Source: Ruminococcaceae bacterium UBA1405 (GTDB lineage: Bacteria > Bacillota > Clostridia > Oscillospirales > Ruminococcaceae). From it: a stretch of 64,000 nt of DNA. The DNA is taken from NCBI GenBank assembly GCA_002305685.1, contig DBQB01000017.1, positions 1 through 64,000 of the forward strand, read 5' to 3'. Of the stretch, positions 1-7,269 are shown piece after piece. The notes under the pieces are model-generated. The model worked only from the letters and a program-made list of their open reading frames with translations, did no database searches and was not told the DNA's origin. The translations under genes were made by a program, and so were the position numbers. Positions within the stretch are counted from its first letter, which is position 1; every line of letters starts with the position of its first letter.

Positions 1-10
1 TCCAATATGT

Positions 11-40
11 TTGACAAACCTACATTTTTTGCTCTATACA
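11..40 (+). promoter_or_regulatory. Sigma-A promoter for the EamA gene
   Basis: TTGACA at 11-16 and TATACA at 35-40 are separated by 18 bases. Transcription would begin near base 47 and leave an untranslated leader of about 200 bases before the transporter start at 248. Called from hexamers and spacing only. Confidence 0.6.
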
Positions 41-123
41 GTTCAAATTCGTCTATCTTGTAAAAGCTGGAAATTTATGATACCATAACAGCTATACAGT
101 TTAAACAAATCCCACAATAGGCC

Positions 124-240
124 GGATGGAAAGTTTTCCCTTTTCCGCTCAGAGCGTGGTGGATTCTTCGCAGATAGATATCCATTTTATATGTAAGCAG
201 CTGAACCTGTGTGTTACCGCTGTCTTTCCATCCAGGAGGA
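124..240 (+). promoter_or_regulatory. Structured 5' leader of EamA gene, candidate cis-regulatory RNA
   Basis: The ten bases GGATGGAAAG at 124-133 are perfectly complementary to CTTTCCATCC at 224-233, closing a domain of about 90 bases. The 3' strand directly abuts the AGGAGGA ribosome-binding site at 234-240, so pairing could affect ribosome access. The architecture resembles a riboswitch P1 stem, but I cannot match the interior to a known class. Confidence 0.4.
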
Positions 241-247
241 TAACAAA

Positions 248-1183
248 ATGAAATCAAATGCCTTAGCCCGCGCCCGTCTGATTTTCTGCATGGCTGTTTG
301 GGGCACTCTGGGGCTGTTTGTGCGCAACATTTCGGTCAGCTCCCAGGAGCTGGCGCTGTATCGGGCGCTGCTGGCGCTGATGATGATCGGCGGATACCTG
401 ATCGCTACCAGGCAGCGGATCTCCATCAAAGCGTTGGGACGAGAACTGCCGCTGCTGTTCGGTTCCGGCGTCGCCATCGGCATCAACTGGATCCTGCTTT
501 TTGAGGCGTACCGCTATACCACCGTATCGGTGGCTACCCTCAGCTATTATTTTGCGCCGGTGATTGTCATCGCCGTCTCGTTTTTGCTCTTTCGCGAACC
601 GCTGAGCCTCAGGCAGGTGCTCTGCTTTGTGGGTTCCACTGCGGGACTGATCCTGATCATCCGCCCCCAAGGCCTTGATTCCCAGCAGGGGAAATCCCAT
701 CTGGTGGGAATCCTACTGGGATTGGGCGCCGCCGTATTCTATGCCGGCGTTATTTTGCTCAACAAATCCATCCGAAATGTGGACGGGGTTCGCCGAACCC
801 TGCTTCAGTTTGTCGCCGCCGTCATTGTGCTGATTCCCTATATCCTGCTGACCAGCGGCTTTCACCTCTCGGCGCTGGATGCAAAGGGATGGATTTCCCT
901 GCTGATTGTGGGGCTTTTGCATACCGGCATTACCTACTGCCTGTATTTTTCCTCCCTCAAGGATGTGCGAGGGCAGCAGGCCGCCATCCTCAGCTACATC
1001 GATCCGCTGGTGGCGGTGGTGGTATCGGTGACGCTGCTGGGGGAATCCATCGCCTTTTCCCAGCTGATCGGCGGCGCCCTGATGTTGGGGCTCACCCTCC
1101 TGAACGAACTCTCCCCCAATCCCAATCCCACCTCCAATCCCGTCCCTGCCGCTACTCTGCCCCAGGGACAAAAGAAACCATAA
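248..1183 (+). CDS. EamA-family (DMT superfamily) transporter
   Basis: A 311-residue polytopic membrane protein of the drug/metabolite transporter superfamily. It has the usual two EamA repeats of about five hydrophobic helices each; the first includes the Trp-Gly-Thr stretch near residues 19-22 and the second starts with a Gly-rich helix. The C-terminal tail is short, polar and Pro-rich. The ATG at 248 follows AGGAGG with good spacing; an upstream in-frame ATG at 209 lies inside the structured leader and lacks such a site. The family exports or imports small metabolites, often amino acids or nucleosides, and the substrate cannot be read from the sequence. The long leader suggests RNA-level control. 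Confidence 0.85.
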   Translation: MKSNALARARLIFCMAVWGTLGLFVRNISVSSQELALYRALLALMMIGGYLIATRQRISIKALGRELPLLFGSGVAIGINWILLFEAYRYTTVSVATLSYYFAPVIVIAVSFLLFREPLSLRQVLCFVGSTAGLILIIRPQGLDSQQGKSHLVGILLGLGAAVFYAGVILLNKSIRNVDGVRRTLLQFVAAVIVLIPYILLTSGFHLSALDAKGWISLLIVGLLHTGITYCLYFSSLKDVRGQQAAILSYIDPLVAVVVSVTLLGESIAFSQLIGGALMLGLTLLNELSPNPNPTSNPVPAATLPQGQKKP

Positions 1184-1365
1184 ACCAAAACCATCCCCAT
1201 CCTGCCCCTTAGGGCAGATCCGAACAGAAAGGAGTTTCCATGAGAAAGACACAACGATGTAACCGCCCGGCGCAGTGATTCCCAGTGGATGAAAAACTGT
1301 GCAGGGCGTATCATCCACCAACTGCGCCGGCCGAAAACGCCAAAATACAAAAAGGAGCAGTTGTT

Positions 1366-2121
1366 ATGAACGATCTCTATTGGAAAGAACTTTGGCAGCA
1401 GGAAGAACAGCAAACCTTCAAAGGCTGGGATTTCTCCCATTTACAGGGCCGCTGGGAAAGCGATCCCCTCCCCTGGGACTACCGCCAGATTGTGGAGAGC
1501 CATCTGAAAAGCTCCCACCGGCTGCTGGATATGGATACCGGCGGCGGGGAATTCCTGCTCTCGCTGGGACATCCCTATCCCCTGACCACCGTCACCGAAG
1601 GATATGAGCCCAACCTGCGGCTCTGCCGCTCCACCCTGGCGCCGCTGGGTATTACGGTAGTCGAGCGTCTAGCGGACAATATCCTTCCCTTTGCACCGGA
1701 GAGCTTTGACATTGTGCTAAGCCGTCATGGGGCGTTTGACCCGAGACAGGTATACCGGGTACTCAAAAGCGGCGGATATTTCATCACCCAACAGGTGGGC
1801 GGTGAAAACAACAACGATCTCTCCCGAAAACTGATTGGGGATTTTGTCCCCTCCTATCCGGAGCATACCTTGCAAAACAATCTGAAGCTCCTGCACTCGG
1901 CGGGCTTTGCGGTGGAGCAGGCAAGGCAGTGCTATCCCCGTCTGCGCTTTTTCGACACCGGGGCGCTGGTATACTATGCCAGAATCATTCCCTGGGAATT
2001 TCCCAACTTTTCGGTGGAAGGCTGCTTTGAAAACCTGTGCCGCTGCCAGCAGGAGCTGGAACAGACAGGCTGTATTGGGTCCACACAACATCGGTTTTTG
2101 CTGGTTGCACGAAAGAGGTAA
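1366..2121 (+). CDS. Class I SAM-dependent methyltransferase
   Basis: A 251-residue cytoplasmic protein. Motif I of the Rossmann methyltransferase fold is visible as LLDMDTGGGEFLLSLG, followed by an acidic end to strand 2 (VTEGYEPN), the DIVLSRHG post-motif and the RVLKSGGYFI segment typical of motif III. The substrate is unknown; the YcgJ/UbiE-like fold serves metabolites, RNA or proteins. ATG 1366 is chosen because AAAGGAG lies about ten bases upstream; the open frame runs back to 1285 without another good site. It follows the EamA gene after 182 bases, and the two could share a transcript. Confidence 0.8.
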   Translation: MNDLYWKELWQQEEQQTFKGWDFSHLQGRWESDPLPWDYRQIVESHLKSSHRLLDMDTGGGEFLLSLGHPYPLTTVTEGYEPNLRLCRSTLAPLGITVVERLADNILPFAPESFDIVLSRHGAFDPRQVYRVLKSGGYFITQQVGGENNNDLSRKLIGDFVPSYPEHTLQNNLKLLHSAGFAVEQARQCYPRLRFFDTGALVYYARIIPWEFPNFSVEGCFENLCRCQQELEQTGCIGSTQHRFLLVARKR

Positions 2122-2242
2122 CATTCTTTTGGCTATTTGGGATACGATCTGTATATTTTCCTTTTTGCGCAGGATACGGACCGGAAAACATATATAATTT
2201 CTATGGCTTTTTACAGTAATTTGGGAAGTTGGGATTCCAGGG

Positions 2243-2271
2243 TTGACAAAAAGGCCCATCCATCGCATACT
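2243..2271 (+). promoter_or_regulatory. Sigma-A promoter for DUF2156 gene
   Basis: TTGACA at 2243-2248, a 17-base spacer and CATACT at 2266-2271. Predicted start of transcription is near 2278, about 85 bases before the coding start at 2362. Confidence 0.6.
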
Positions 2272-2361
2272 GGTCGAGGAAGGTATACAAAATTTGTGGA
2301 CATTGTGGAGCCCCCTTCACAATAAGCCGTAACACAAAAGAAAAGAGGACGGATTTTCCGT

Positions 2362-3297
2362 ATGGCTACACCCTTAAACTTTAAACCCATCACCTTACAG
2401 GATCGGGATATTCTGACCCCCTATTTTGATAAGATGGATTGGAAGGACTGTAACGGTTCCTTTGCCTCCCTGTTCCTGTGGTCCAAGCAATATCCTGTGG
2501 AATATGCCCTTGTGGAGGATATGGCGGTCGTCCGTTATCCCCACCCCACCATCGATTCCTTCTATCTGCCCATTGGGGACGGCAGCGGCGGGCGTACCCG
2601 CAGCGTGCTGGAGCGGATGCTGGCTTTTGTCGGCCAGCGGGGCACCCCCCTGCGGCTGCATCTGACCAGCGAGGACCTGGAGGGCGTACGGGATCTGCTG
2701 CCTCATCTGGACGCCATCGAGTGGAAACGGGAGCTGGCGGACTATATCTATCCCGCGGAAAAGCTGCGGACCCTTTCCGGGAAAAAGCTTCACAGCAAGA
2801 AAAACCATCTCAACCGGTTCCTGGCGGAAAACCAATGGCAGTATGAACCCCTTGACCGGGAGAATATCCCCCAATGTATGCAGATGCTGGCTGTTTGGGA
2901 ACAGCAAAACCGCTATGGAAATGAAAAGGATATCGGCTTGGAACAGGAAACCGACACCGTCCGGCGGGCGCTGACCTACTACGACGACCTTCGCCTTTCC
3001 GGCGGACTGATCCGGCTGCTGTCCGGGGACAGAGCGGGACAGGTCATCGCCTTTGCCATCGGGGAACCCATCACCAAGGATACCTATGTGGTTCACTTTG
3101 AGAAGGCGTTCTCGGACATCAACGGTTCCTATGCCATCATCAACCAGCAAACGGTGGAAAAGCAGGCTTCGGACTTTCTCTATATCAACCGGGAGGATGA
3201 CGCCGGGGACGAGGGGCTGCGCAAGGCAAAGCTCTCCTACCAGCCCGCCCTCCTGCTGGAAAAAGGCGCATTGCAGATCACCGAACTGCTGCCTTAA
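2362..3297 (+). CDS. DUF2156 / phosphatidylglycerol lysyltransferase-like domain protein
   Basis: A 311-residue soluble protein matching the stand-alone DUF2156 family of Clostridia, which has a double GNAT-like fold related to the catalytic domain of MprF. Recognisable features are the N-terminal 'F.PI.L.D...L..YF' entry, the central KKLHSKKNHLNRF basic segment (about residues 143-155) and the C-terminal SYAIINQQ...YINREDD..DEGLRKAKLSYQPA signature. There are no membrane helices, so unlike full-length MprF it cannot flip lipids; the acceptor may be aminoacyl-tRNA or a peptide, which is unproven. It has its own promoter and ends at a bidirectional terminator. Confidence 0.75.
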   Translation: MATPLNFKPITLQDRDILTPYFDKMDWKDCNGSFASLFLWSKQYPVEYALVEDMAVVRYPHPTIDSFYLPIGDGSGGRTRSVLERMLAFVGQRGTPLRLHLTSEDLEGVRDLLPHLDAIEWKRELADYIYPAEKLRTLSGKKLHSKKNHLNRFLAENQWQYEPLDRENIPQCMQMLAVWEQQNRYGNEKDIGLEQETDTVRRALTYYDDLRLSGGLIRLLSGDRAGQVIAFAIGEPITKDTYVVHFEKAFSDINGSYAIINQQTVEKQASDFLYINREDDAGDEGLRKAKLSYQPALLLEKGALQITELLP

Positions 3298-3336
3298 CCT
3301 GCTGGATATCACAGCAATCCCCTTAACCATATCACA

Positions 3337-3388
3337 AAAACATCCCTGCACCCTCGCTTTACACGAGCGTGCAGGGATGTTTTCTTTT
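3337..3388. terminator. Bidirectional intrinsic terminator
   Basis: A 15-bp stem (3337-3351 with 3369-3383) flanked by A-rich bases upstream and T-rich bases downstream. It lies between the convergent DUF2156 gene and the XRE regulator and can serve both strands. Confidence 0.8.
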
Positions 3389-3392
3389 CCGG

Positions 3393-3788
3393 TTAAGGCT
3401 CATCCTCTTTGCCGGGGGGCTTGGTGGAAGCCAGAGCCCGGATGACACAAATCTGATCGAGGATTTTCAAAACCGCCTGCTGCTCGCTCAGTTCCATGGT
3501 TTGCAAGCGCAGCAGAATCTGACGGGAAATGTCGCTGGGACAGTCCAGAACCTGCGCCGAATTGGAAAAGCATTCCTCCAACGAAATGCCCAGCGCACCG
3601 CAAAGCTTCTCAATGGTAAGCAGGGTGGGATTTTTCTCCCCCCGCTCCACCATTCCCAGATACGCAGGGGTAATCCCCGCCCGCAGGGCCAACTGCTCCT
3701 GGGACTCTCCCCGAAGCAGCCGCAGCGACCGAATCCGCTGCCCAAAATCAAAAGAATCCGTCCGATTTACCCCATTGCGTTTCATCAT
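3393..3788 (-). CDS. XRE-family helix-turn-helix regulator
   Basis: A 131-residue DNA-binding protein. Residues about 15-70 form a Cro/C1-type helix-turn-helix: RIRSLRLLRGESQEQLALRAGI, then TPAYLGMVERGEKNPTLLTIEKLCGALGISLEE, with the usual Ser/Thr cap and recognition helix. The C-terminal 60 residues are predicted helical and may dimerise. It is divergent from the Phd-like gene, so it may control that promoter region or its own; this is inference. Two ATG codons (3788, 3785) are equally plausible starts. Confidence 0.85.
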   Translation of the reverse strand: MMKRNGVNRTDSFDFGQRIRSLRLLRGESQEQLALRAGITPAYLGMVERGEKNPTLLTIEKLCGALGISLEECFSNSAQVLDCPSDISRQILLRLQTMELSEQQAVLKILDQICVIRALASTKPPGKEDEP

Positions 3789-3881
3789 CTACCAATCCGT
3801 TTCCTGTAATTTGGCAGAATTGCAGCAGCTTCCGGCAGAGGAATATTCCTGTAACAACCGCCTGTTTTCATGGTAAATGGG

Positions 3882-3936
3882 TTGCAATTTTTGTTCAACA
3901 CATTATAATTATAATTAAAATCATAACTATAATTAT
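3882..3936 (+). promoter_or_regulatory. Promoter and AT-rich inverted repeat before Phd-like gene
   Basis: TTGCAA at 3882-3887 and TATAAT at 3904-3909 are spaced by 16 bases. The inverted repeat ATAATTATA (3905-3913) and TATAATTAT (3928-3936) overlaps the -10 box, where an autorepressing antitoxin or the divergent XRE protein could bind. AT-rich sequence gives such repeats easily, so the operator call is tentative. Confidence 0.45.
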
Positions 3937-3958
3937 TATTTCCATAGGAGGACAACCT

Positions 3959-4192
3959 ATGCCAAACATTCGTCCCATCTCCGAACTGCGATACCATTTT
4001 GCGGAACTTTCCAAAATGGCCCATGAGAGTGGAGAACCCATTTACCTGACCAAAAACGGCTATGGCGATCTGGTCATCATGAGCATAGAAGCCTTTGAGG
4101 CGCTTCTGGAAAAGGCCGAAGTTTCCTCCGAGGCAGAAAAAGAAACCGCACCGGCCCCGGAAAACACCCGGACCGGTGCGGAAAACACCTAG
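3959..4192 (+). CDS. Phd/YefM-type antitoxin-like protein without a toxin partner
   Basis: A 77-residue protein with the Phd/YefM fold pattern: IRPISELRYHFAELSKMAHESGEPIYLTKNGYGDLVIMSIEAFEALLE. The N-terminal half carries the DNA-binding strand-helix region, and the C-terminus is a short Glu/Ala/Pro-rich tail. AGGAGG precedes the ATG at 3959 by six bases. In known modules a RelE/YoeB or Doc toxin follows at once; here only 22 bases separate it from the convergent end of garD, and no toxin frame is present on either side. It may be an orphan regulator or a remnant. Confidence 0.75.
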   Translation: MPNIRPISELRYHFAELSKMAHESGEPIYLTKNGYGDLVIMSIEAFEALLEKAEVSSEAEKETAPAPENTRTGAENT

Positions 4193-4214
4193 TTATAACT
4201 GGGGAGTAAGGATA

Positions 4215-5732
4215 TCAGGTAATAGGAGCCGGATTGAAGAAGCACATATAGTTATACAGCTTCCAGTGCTCCGCCCAGGTCTCCTTTTTGCCGCTGGCAA
4301 CATCCAAAATAAAGTCGAACAGCTCGGTACCCACCTGTTCGATGGTGGCGTCCCCGGTGGCAATGGTTCCGGCGTTGATATCGATCAGATCCGGCCACAT
4401 CTCTTTCAGGTCGGTTCGGGAGGAAACCTTCACCACCGGCGCGGCTTCCAGACCATAGGGGGTGCCCCGTCCGGTCATAAACACCTGCAAAGTGATTCCC
4501 GAGGCCAGCTGGCTGGGTCCGCAGACGATGTCGCTGGCGGGGGTGGCAGCAAAGATCAGCCCTTTCTTGGTGGGACGCTCTCCGGGGGAGAGAACCTCCA
4601 CAATGGGGGCGCTGCCCGATTTGGCAATGGAGCCCATGGCCTTCTCCACAATGTTGGAAAGGCCGCCTTTTTTGTTTCCGGGGGTGGGGTTGGCGCTTCT
4701 GTCCACACCGCCCATCTCCAGATAACGGTCATACCAGAGCATCTCCTGCCCCAGTTTGCGGCAGGTGCTCTCGTCCACGGTGCGCTCTCCCAGCAGGTAA
4801 ACGCCATCGCGCACCTCGGTTACCTCCGAAAACAGCACCGTTGCCCCTGCGCTGACCAGCAGATCGGAGGCATATCCGGCGGCGGAGTTGGCGGTGATGC
4901 CGGAGAAGGCGTCACTGCCGCCGCACTGCATCCCGATGATCAGATCCGACAGCGGCAGCGTCTCCCGGCGGCGCTGGTTGAGCTTTTCCAGTTTTGTCTT
5001 TGCCATGGCCATAATCGCCTCCACCTGGGCGGCGAAGCCGTGGTAATCCTGGAGCATCAGCACCGTGTCAGGGCCGGTGCGGTCGGTAATCTTATCCACC
5101 GTCAGCTTCTCGCAGCCAAGGCCCACAATCATCAGCTCACCGCCGAAATTGGGGTGCTTGCAGATATTGGCAATGGAACGGATGGGTACTTTGGCCTCCG
5201 GGGCATCGATGGCAACACCGCAGCCATAGGCGTGATTGACCGCCACCACACCATCCACATTGGGATACTGGGGCAGCAGCTCCTCCTTGATGCGCTTGAC
5301 CGCTACATCCAGCACCCCGGCCACACACTGTACCGTGGTCACAATTCCCAACAGGTTCCGGGTACCGGCAAACCCTTCGGCATTGCGGTATCCCTCCCAG
5401 GTGGTGCGGGCAGGCTTGGGAAGATCGGTGCGCAGATTTACGCCCCACCGCATCTGTTCCGCCTCGGGAGGGGTGGGCAGGGTCAGCATCTTCTCATTGA
5501 TCCACTGGCCTTTGGCGATGGGATCGATGGCATACCCCAGCACCACGCCGTACCGCACAATCGCCCCGCCGGCGGGAATATCGCACAGGGCAATTTTATG
5601 TCCCTGAGGAATATCCTGAGAAGCGACAACCCCTTCCATCACCTCAGAACCGGCAGATACCCGATCCACCGTGATGGCGACGTTGTCCTCCTGTTTGATC
5701 TTAATGTAAACTGGACGCTTTTTTTCACTCAT
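4215..5732 (-). CDS. garD: Galactarate dehydratase (GarD/UxaA family)
   Basis: A 505-residue cytoplasmic metal-dependent dehydratase expected to convert galactarate to 5-keto-4-deoxyglucarate. The N-terminal SAF domain (about residues 8-85; DIPQGHKIALCDIPAGG) is followed by the catalytic region with EGYRNAEGFAGTRNLLGI, NHAYGCGVAI, GLGCEKL, MQCGGSDAFSG, DRSANPTPGNKKGG, ATPASDIVCG and DINAGTIATGDATIEQ. From memory these blocks match E. coli GarD more closely than altronate dehydratase UxaA, and the neighbours garK and garR support galactarate. It is 35 bases downstream of garK on the same transcript. UxaA-like specificity is the alternative. Confidence 0.88.
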   Translation of the reverse strand: MSEKKRPVYIKIKQEDNVAITVDRVSAGSEVMEGVVASQDIPQGHKIALCDIPAGGAIVRYGVVLGYAIDPIAKGQWINEKMLTLPTPPEAEQMRWGVNLRTDLPKPARTTWEGYRNAEGFAGTRNLLGIVTTVQCVAGVLDVAVKRIKEELLPQYPNVDGVVAVNHAYGCGVAIDAPEAKVPIRSIANICKHPNFGGELMIVGLGCEKLTVDKITDRTGPDTVLMLQDYHGFAAQVEAIMAMAKTKLEKLNQRRRETLPLSDLIIGMQCGGSDAFSGITANSAAGYASDLLVSAGATVLFSEVTEVRDGVYLLGERTVDESTCRKLGQEMLWYDRYLEMGGVDRSANPTPGNKKGGLSNIVEKAMGSIAKSGSAPIVEVLSPGERPTKKGLIFAATPASDIVCGPSQLASGITLQVFMTGRGTPYGLEAAPVVKVSSRTDLKEMWPDLIDINAGTIATGDATIEQVGTELFDFILDVASGKKETWAEHWKLYNYMCFFNPAPIT

Positions 5733-5767
5733 AACTTCCTACCTTCTTTCTGTATGGTAAAGATGGT

Positions 5768-6898
5768 TTATGACTTTTTCATCTGCTGCACCGTCTGGAT
5801 CAGCCGAAGCAGATCCTCCAAGGTATGGCGGTAGTCCTGCTCACTGCGCAGCTTTGCCTGAGAAAAGGGGATGGCCAGGCGGTTGGTGGAGAAGATGGCG
5901 CTCACCCCCATAGAATAGGCGTCGTAGGCGTCATCCCCCACATCGCCAACCACGGCGCACACCGGCACCTGCTTTGCGGCAGCCCGGCGGGCAACGCCGA
6001 TGACCACCTTTCCCCGCAGGCTCTGGCTGTCGATCTTTCCCTCGCCGGTGAGTACCAGATCCGTCCCTTCCAGCTGCCGGTCAAAATCCACCACATCCAG
6101 CACCGTCTCGATTCCGGAGCGCAGCTGCGCCCCCAGAAACGCCACCATACCGGCGCCCATTGCCCCCGCGGCTCCGGCCCCGGCCAGATGATCGGTACCT
6201 TCCGGCAACAGCTTTGCCAACGCCCGCAGCTGCTGATCCAGCTGCTCCACCATCTGGGGGTCCGCTCCCTTTTGGGGGCCAAACACAAACGCCGCTCCCG
6301 ATGGGCCATACATGGGATTGTCGATATCACACATACAGGTGATCTCCACCCCTGCAAAAAGCTGCCGGGCTTTTGTGCAGTCATAGGAGGTGATACGGCT
6401 CAGGGTCCCGCCGGTGGGGACAAAGGGAACCCCCTGCCCGTCCAAAAACACCACCCCTGCCGCCGCCGCTGCACCGCAGCCCGCATCGTTGGTGGCGCTG
6501 CCGCCCAGGCCCAGAATAATCTTTTTGGCGCCGTGCTTTACCGCGTGGAGCAGCTGTTCCCCCACGCCGTAGGTGGTGGTGGCGGAAGGGTCTTTGCGCT
6601 CACCCACCATAGGAAGGCCGGCGGCGGAAGCCATCTCGATGATGGCGGTATCCCCAAAGCGGGCATAGCAGGCGGTGATCTGCTCCATATACGGCCCATG
6701 GACCTGGAGCGTTACCCGCTCTCCCGGCATAGCGCTGAGGAAACAGTCCACCGTTCCCTCCCCGCCATCCGCCACCGGCAGGGTGACGACCTGGCAGTCC
6801 GGGAAAAATTTCCCGATGGATTGCCGGGCAATTTCACAGATTTGCAGAGAACTCAGAGAGCCTTTGAAGGAATCCGGGATCACGATACATTTTTTCAT
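5768..6898 (-). CDS. garK: Glycerate 2-kinase (GarK family)
   Basis: A 376-residue glycerate kinase of the GarK/GlxK type, which phosphorylates D-glycerate from tartronate semialdehyde reduction using ATP. Visible blocks are IPDSFKGSLSS at the N-terminus, LPVADGGEGTVDCFL (about 44-58), IIEMASAAGLP, LGLGGSATNDAGCG (about 135-148), the VLTGEGKIDSQSLRGKV block (about 287-303) and an AVVGDVG turn. ATG 6898 starts MKKCIVIPDSF, the family's usual start, with AAGGAGA about 12 bases upstream. It is the first gene of the garK-garD transcript, from a promoter at 6981-7009. Confidence 0.9.
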   Translation of the reverse strand: MKKCIVIPDSFKGSLSSLQICEIARQSIGKFFPDCQVVTLPVADGGEGTVDCFLSAMPGERVTLQVHGPYMEQITACYARFGDTAIIEMASAAGLPMVGERKDPSATTTYGVGEQLLHAVKHGAKKIILGLGGSATNDAGCGAAAAAGVVFLDGQGVPFVPTGGTLSRITSYDCTKARQLFAGVEITCMCDIDNPMYGPSGAAFVFGPQKGADPQMVEQLDQQLRALAKLLPEGTDHLAGAGAAGAMGAGMVAFLGAQLRSGIETVLDVVDFDRQLEGTDLVLTGEGKIDSQSLRGKVVIGVARRAAAKQVPVCAVVGDVGDDAYDAYSMGVSAIFSTNRLAIPFSQAKLRSEQDYRHTLEDLLRLIQTVQQMKKS

Positions 6899-6980
6899 TT
6901 GTTTGCCGTCTCCTTGCCAGATCATTTTTTACACCGTTACAGCTCCAAAGTCCCGCCGAATGGTCGGGACGCTTTTCTTC

Positions 6981-7009
6981 ATTATATCGGACCGGCGGTT
7001 ATTCATCAA
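6981..7009 (-). promoter_or_regulatory. Leftward promoter for garK-garD
   Basis: Read on the minus strand: TTGATG (7009-7004), a 17-base spacer and TATAAT (6986-6981). The transcript would begin near 6974 with a short GC-rich hairpin at 6950-6970. The centre of the 7059-7096 repeat lies 94 bases from the -10 centre. Confidence 0.7.
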
Positions 7010-7058
7010 TGGCGCCCCAGCTGAATTTCTTGCAATTTTTTTGATGAAACCATAAATA

Positions 7059-7096
7059 TTGCAAATAATGCAATCAAAAGATTGCATTATTTGCAA
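7059..7096. promoter_or_regulatory. Nested dyad between the divergent gar promoters (candidate activator site)
   Basis: A perfect 17-bp inverted repeat (7059-7075 with 7080-7096, loop AAAA). Each arm contains its own dyad of the form TTGCA-N5-TGCAA (7059-7073 and 7082-7096), centred 23 bases apart. The form resembles sites of Fis-type HTH enhancer-binding regulators such as NtrC. It lies almost exactly midway between the two sigma-A promoters. The nearby PrpR-like regulator is the obvious candidate to bind, but this is inference. Confidence 0.6.
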
Positions 7097-7146
7097 AACT
7101 GTGATAGAAATGCAATTTGTCCATTGCTGTTCATGCTCTTTGCCAA

Positions 7147-7175
7147 TTGTCCCGGGACAGCCATCCGGATATAAT
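7147..7175 (+). promoter_or_regulatory. Rightward promoter for garR and aldolase
   Basis: TTGTCC at 7147-7152, a 17-base spacer and a consensus TATAAT at 7170-7175; transcription start near 7182. No sigma-54 -24/-12 element is visible in this gap. The dyad centre is 95 bases from the -10 centre. Confidence 0.65.
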
Positions 7176-7269
7176 AAAAGCAGACAGAAAACGGTAAAGG
7201 CCCTGAATCAAGGCTCGGCCGTCTGTATCATACGGATCTTATGGAAAAAAACAGAAAGGGGTTATCATC

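Noticed and set aside
209..247. Upstream ATG at 209 as start of the EamA gene
   Set aside because: It lies inside the long-range stem region without a ribosome-binding site; ATG 248 follows AGGAGG and gives the usual N-terminus.
4095..5834. Long plus-strand frame opposite garD
   Set aside because: It overlaps the strongly recognised GarD on the other strand, has no start site and has His/Gly-rich composition typical of an antisense shadow.
5825..7024. Long plus-strand frame opposite garK
   Set aside because: Same reasoning: it is antisense to a clear glycerate kinase and runs through the garK promoter.
7059..7096. Dyad as an intrinsic terminator
   Set aside because: It is AT-rich, has no T run after either arm, and lies between divergent promoters, so it would terminate nothing.
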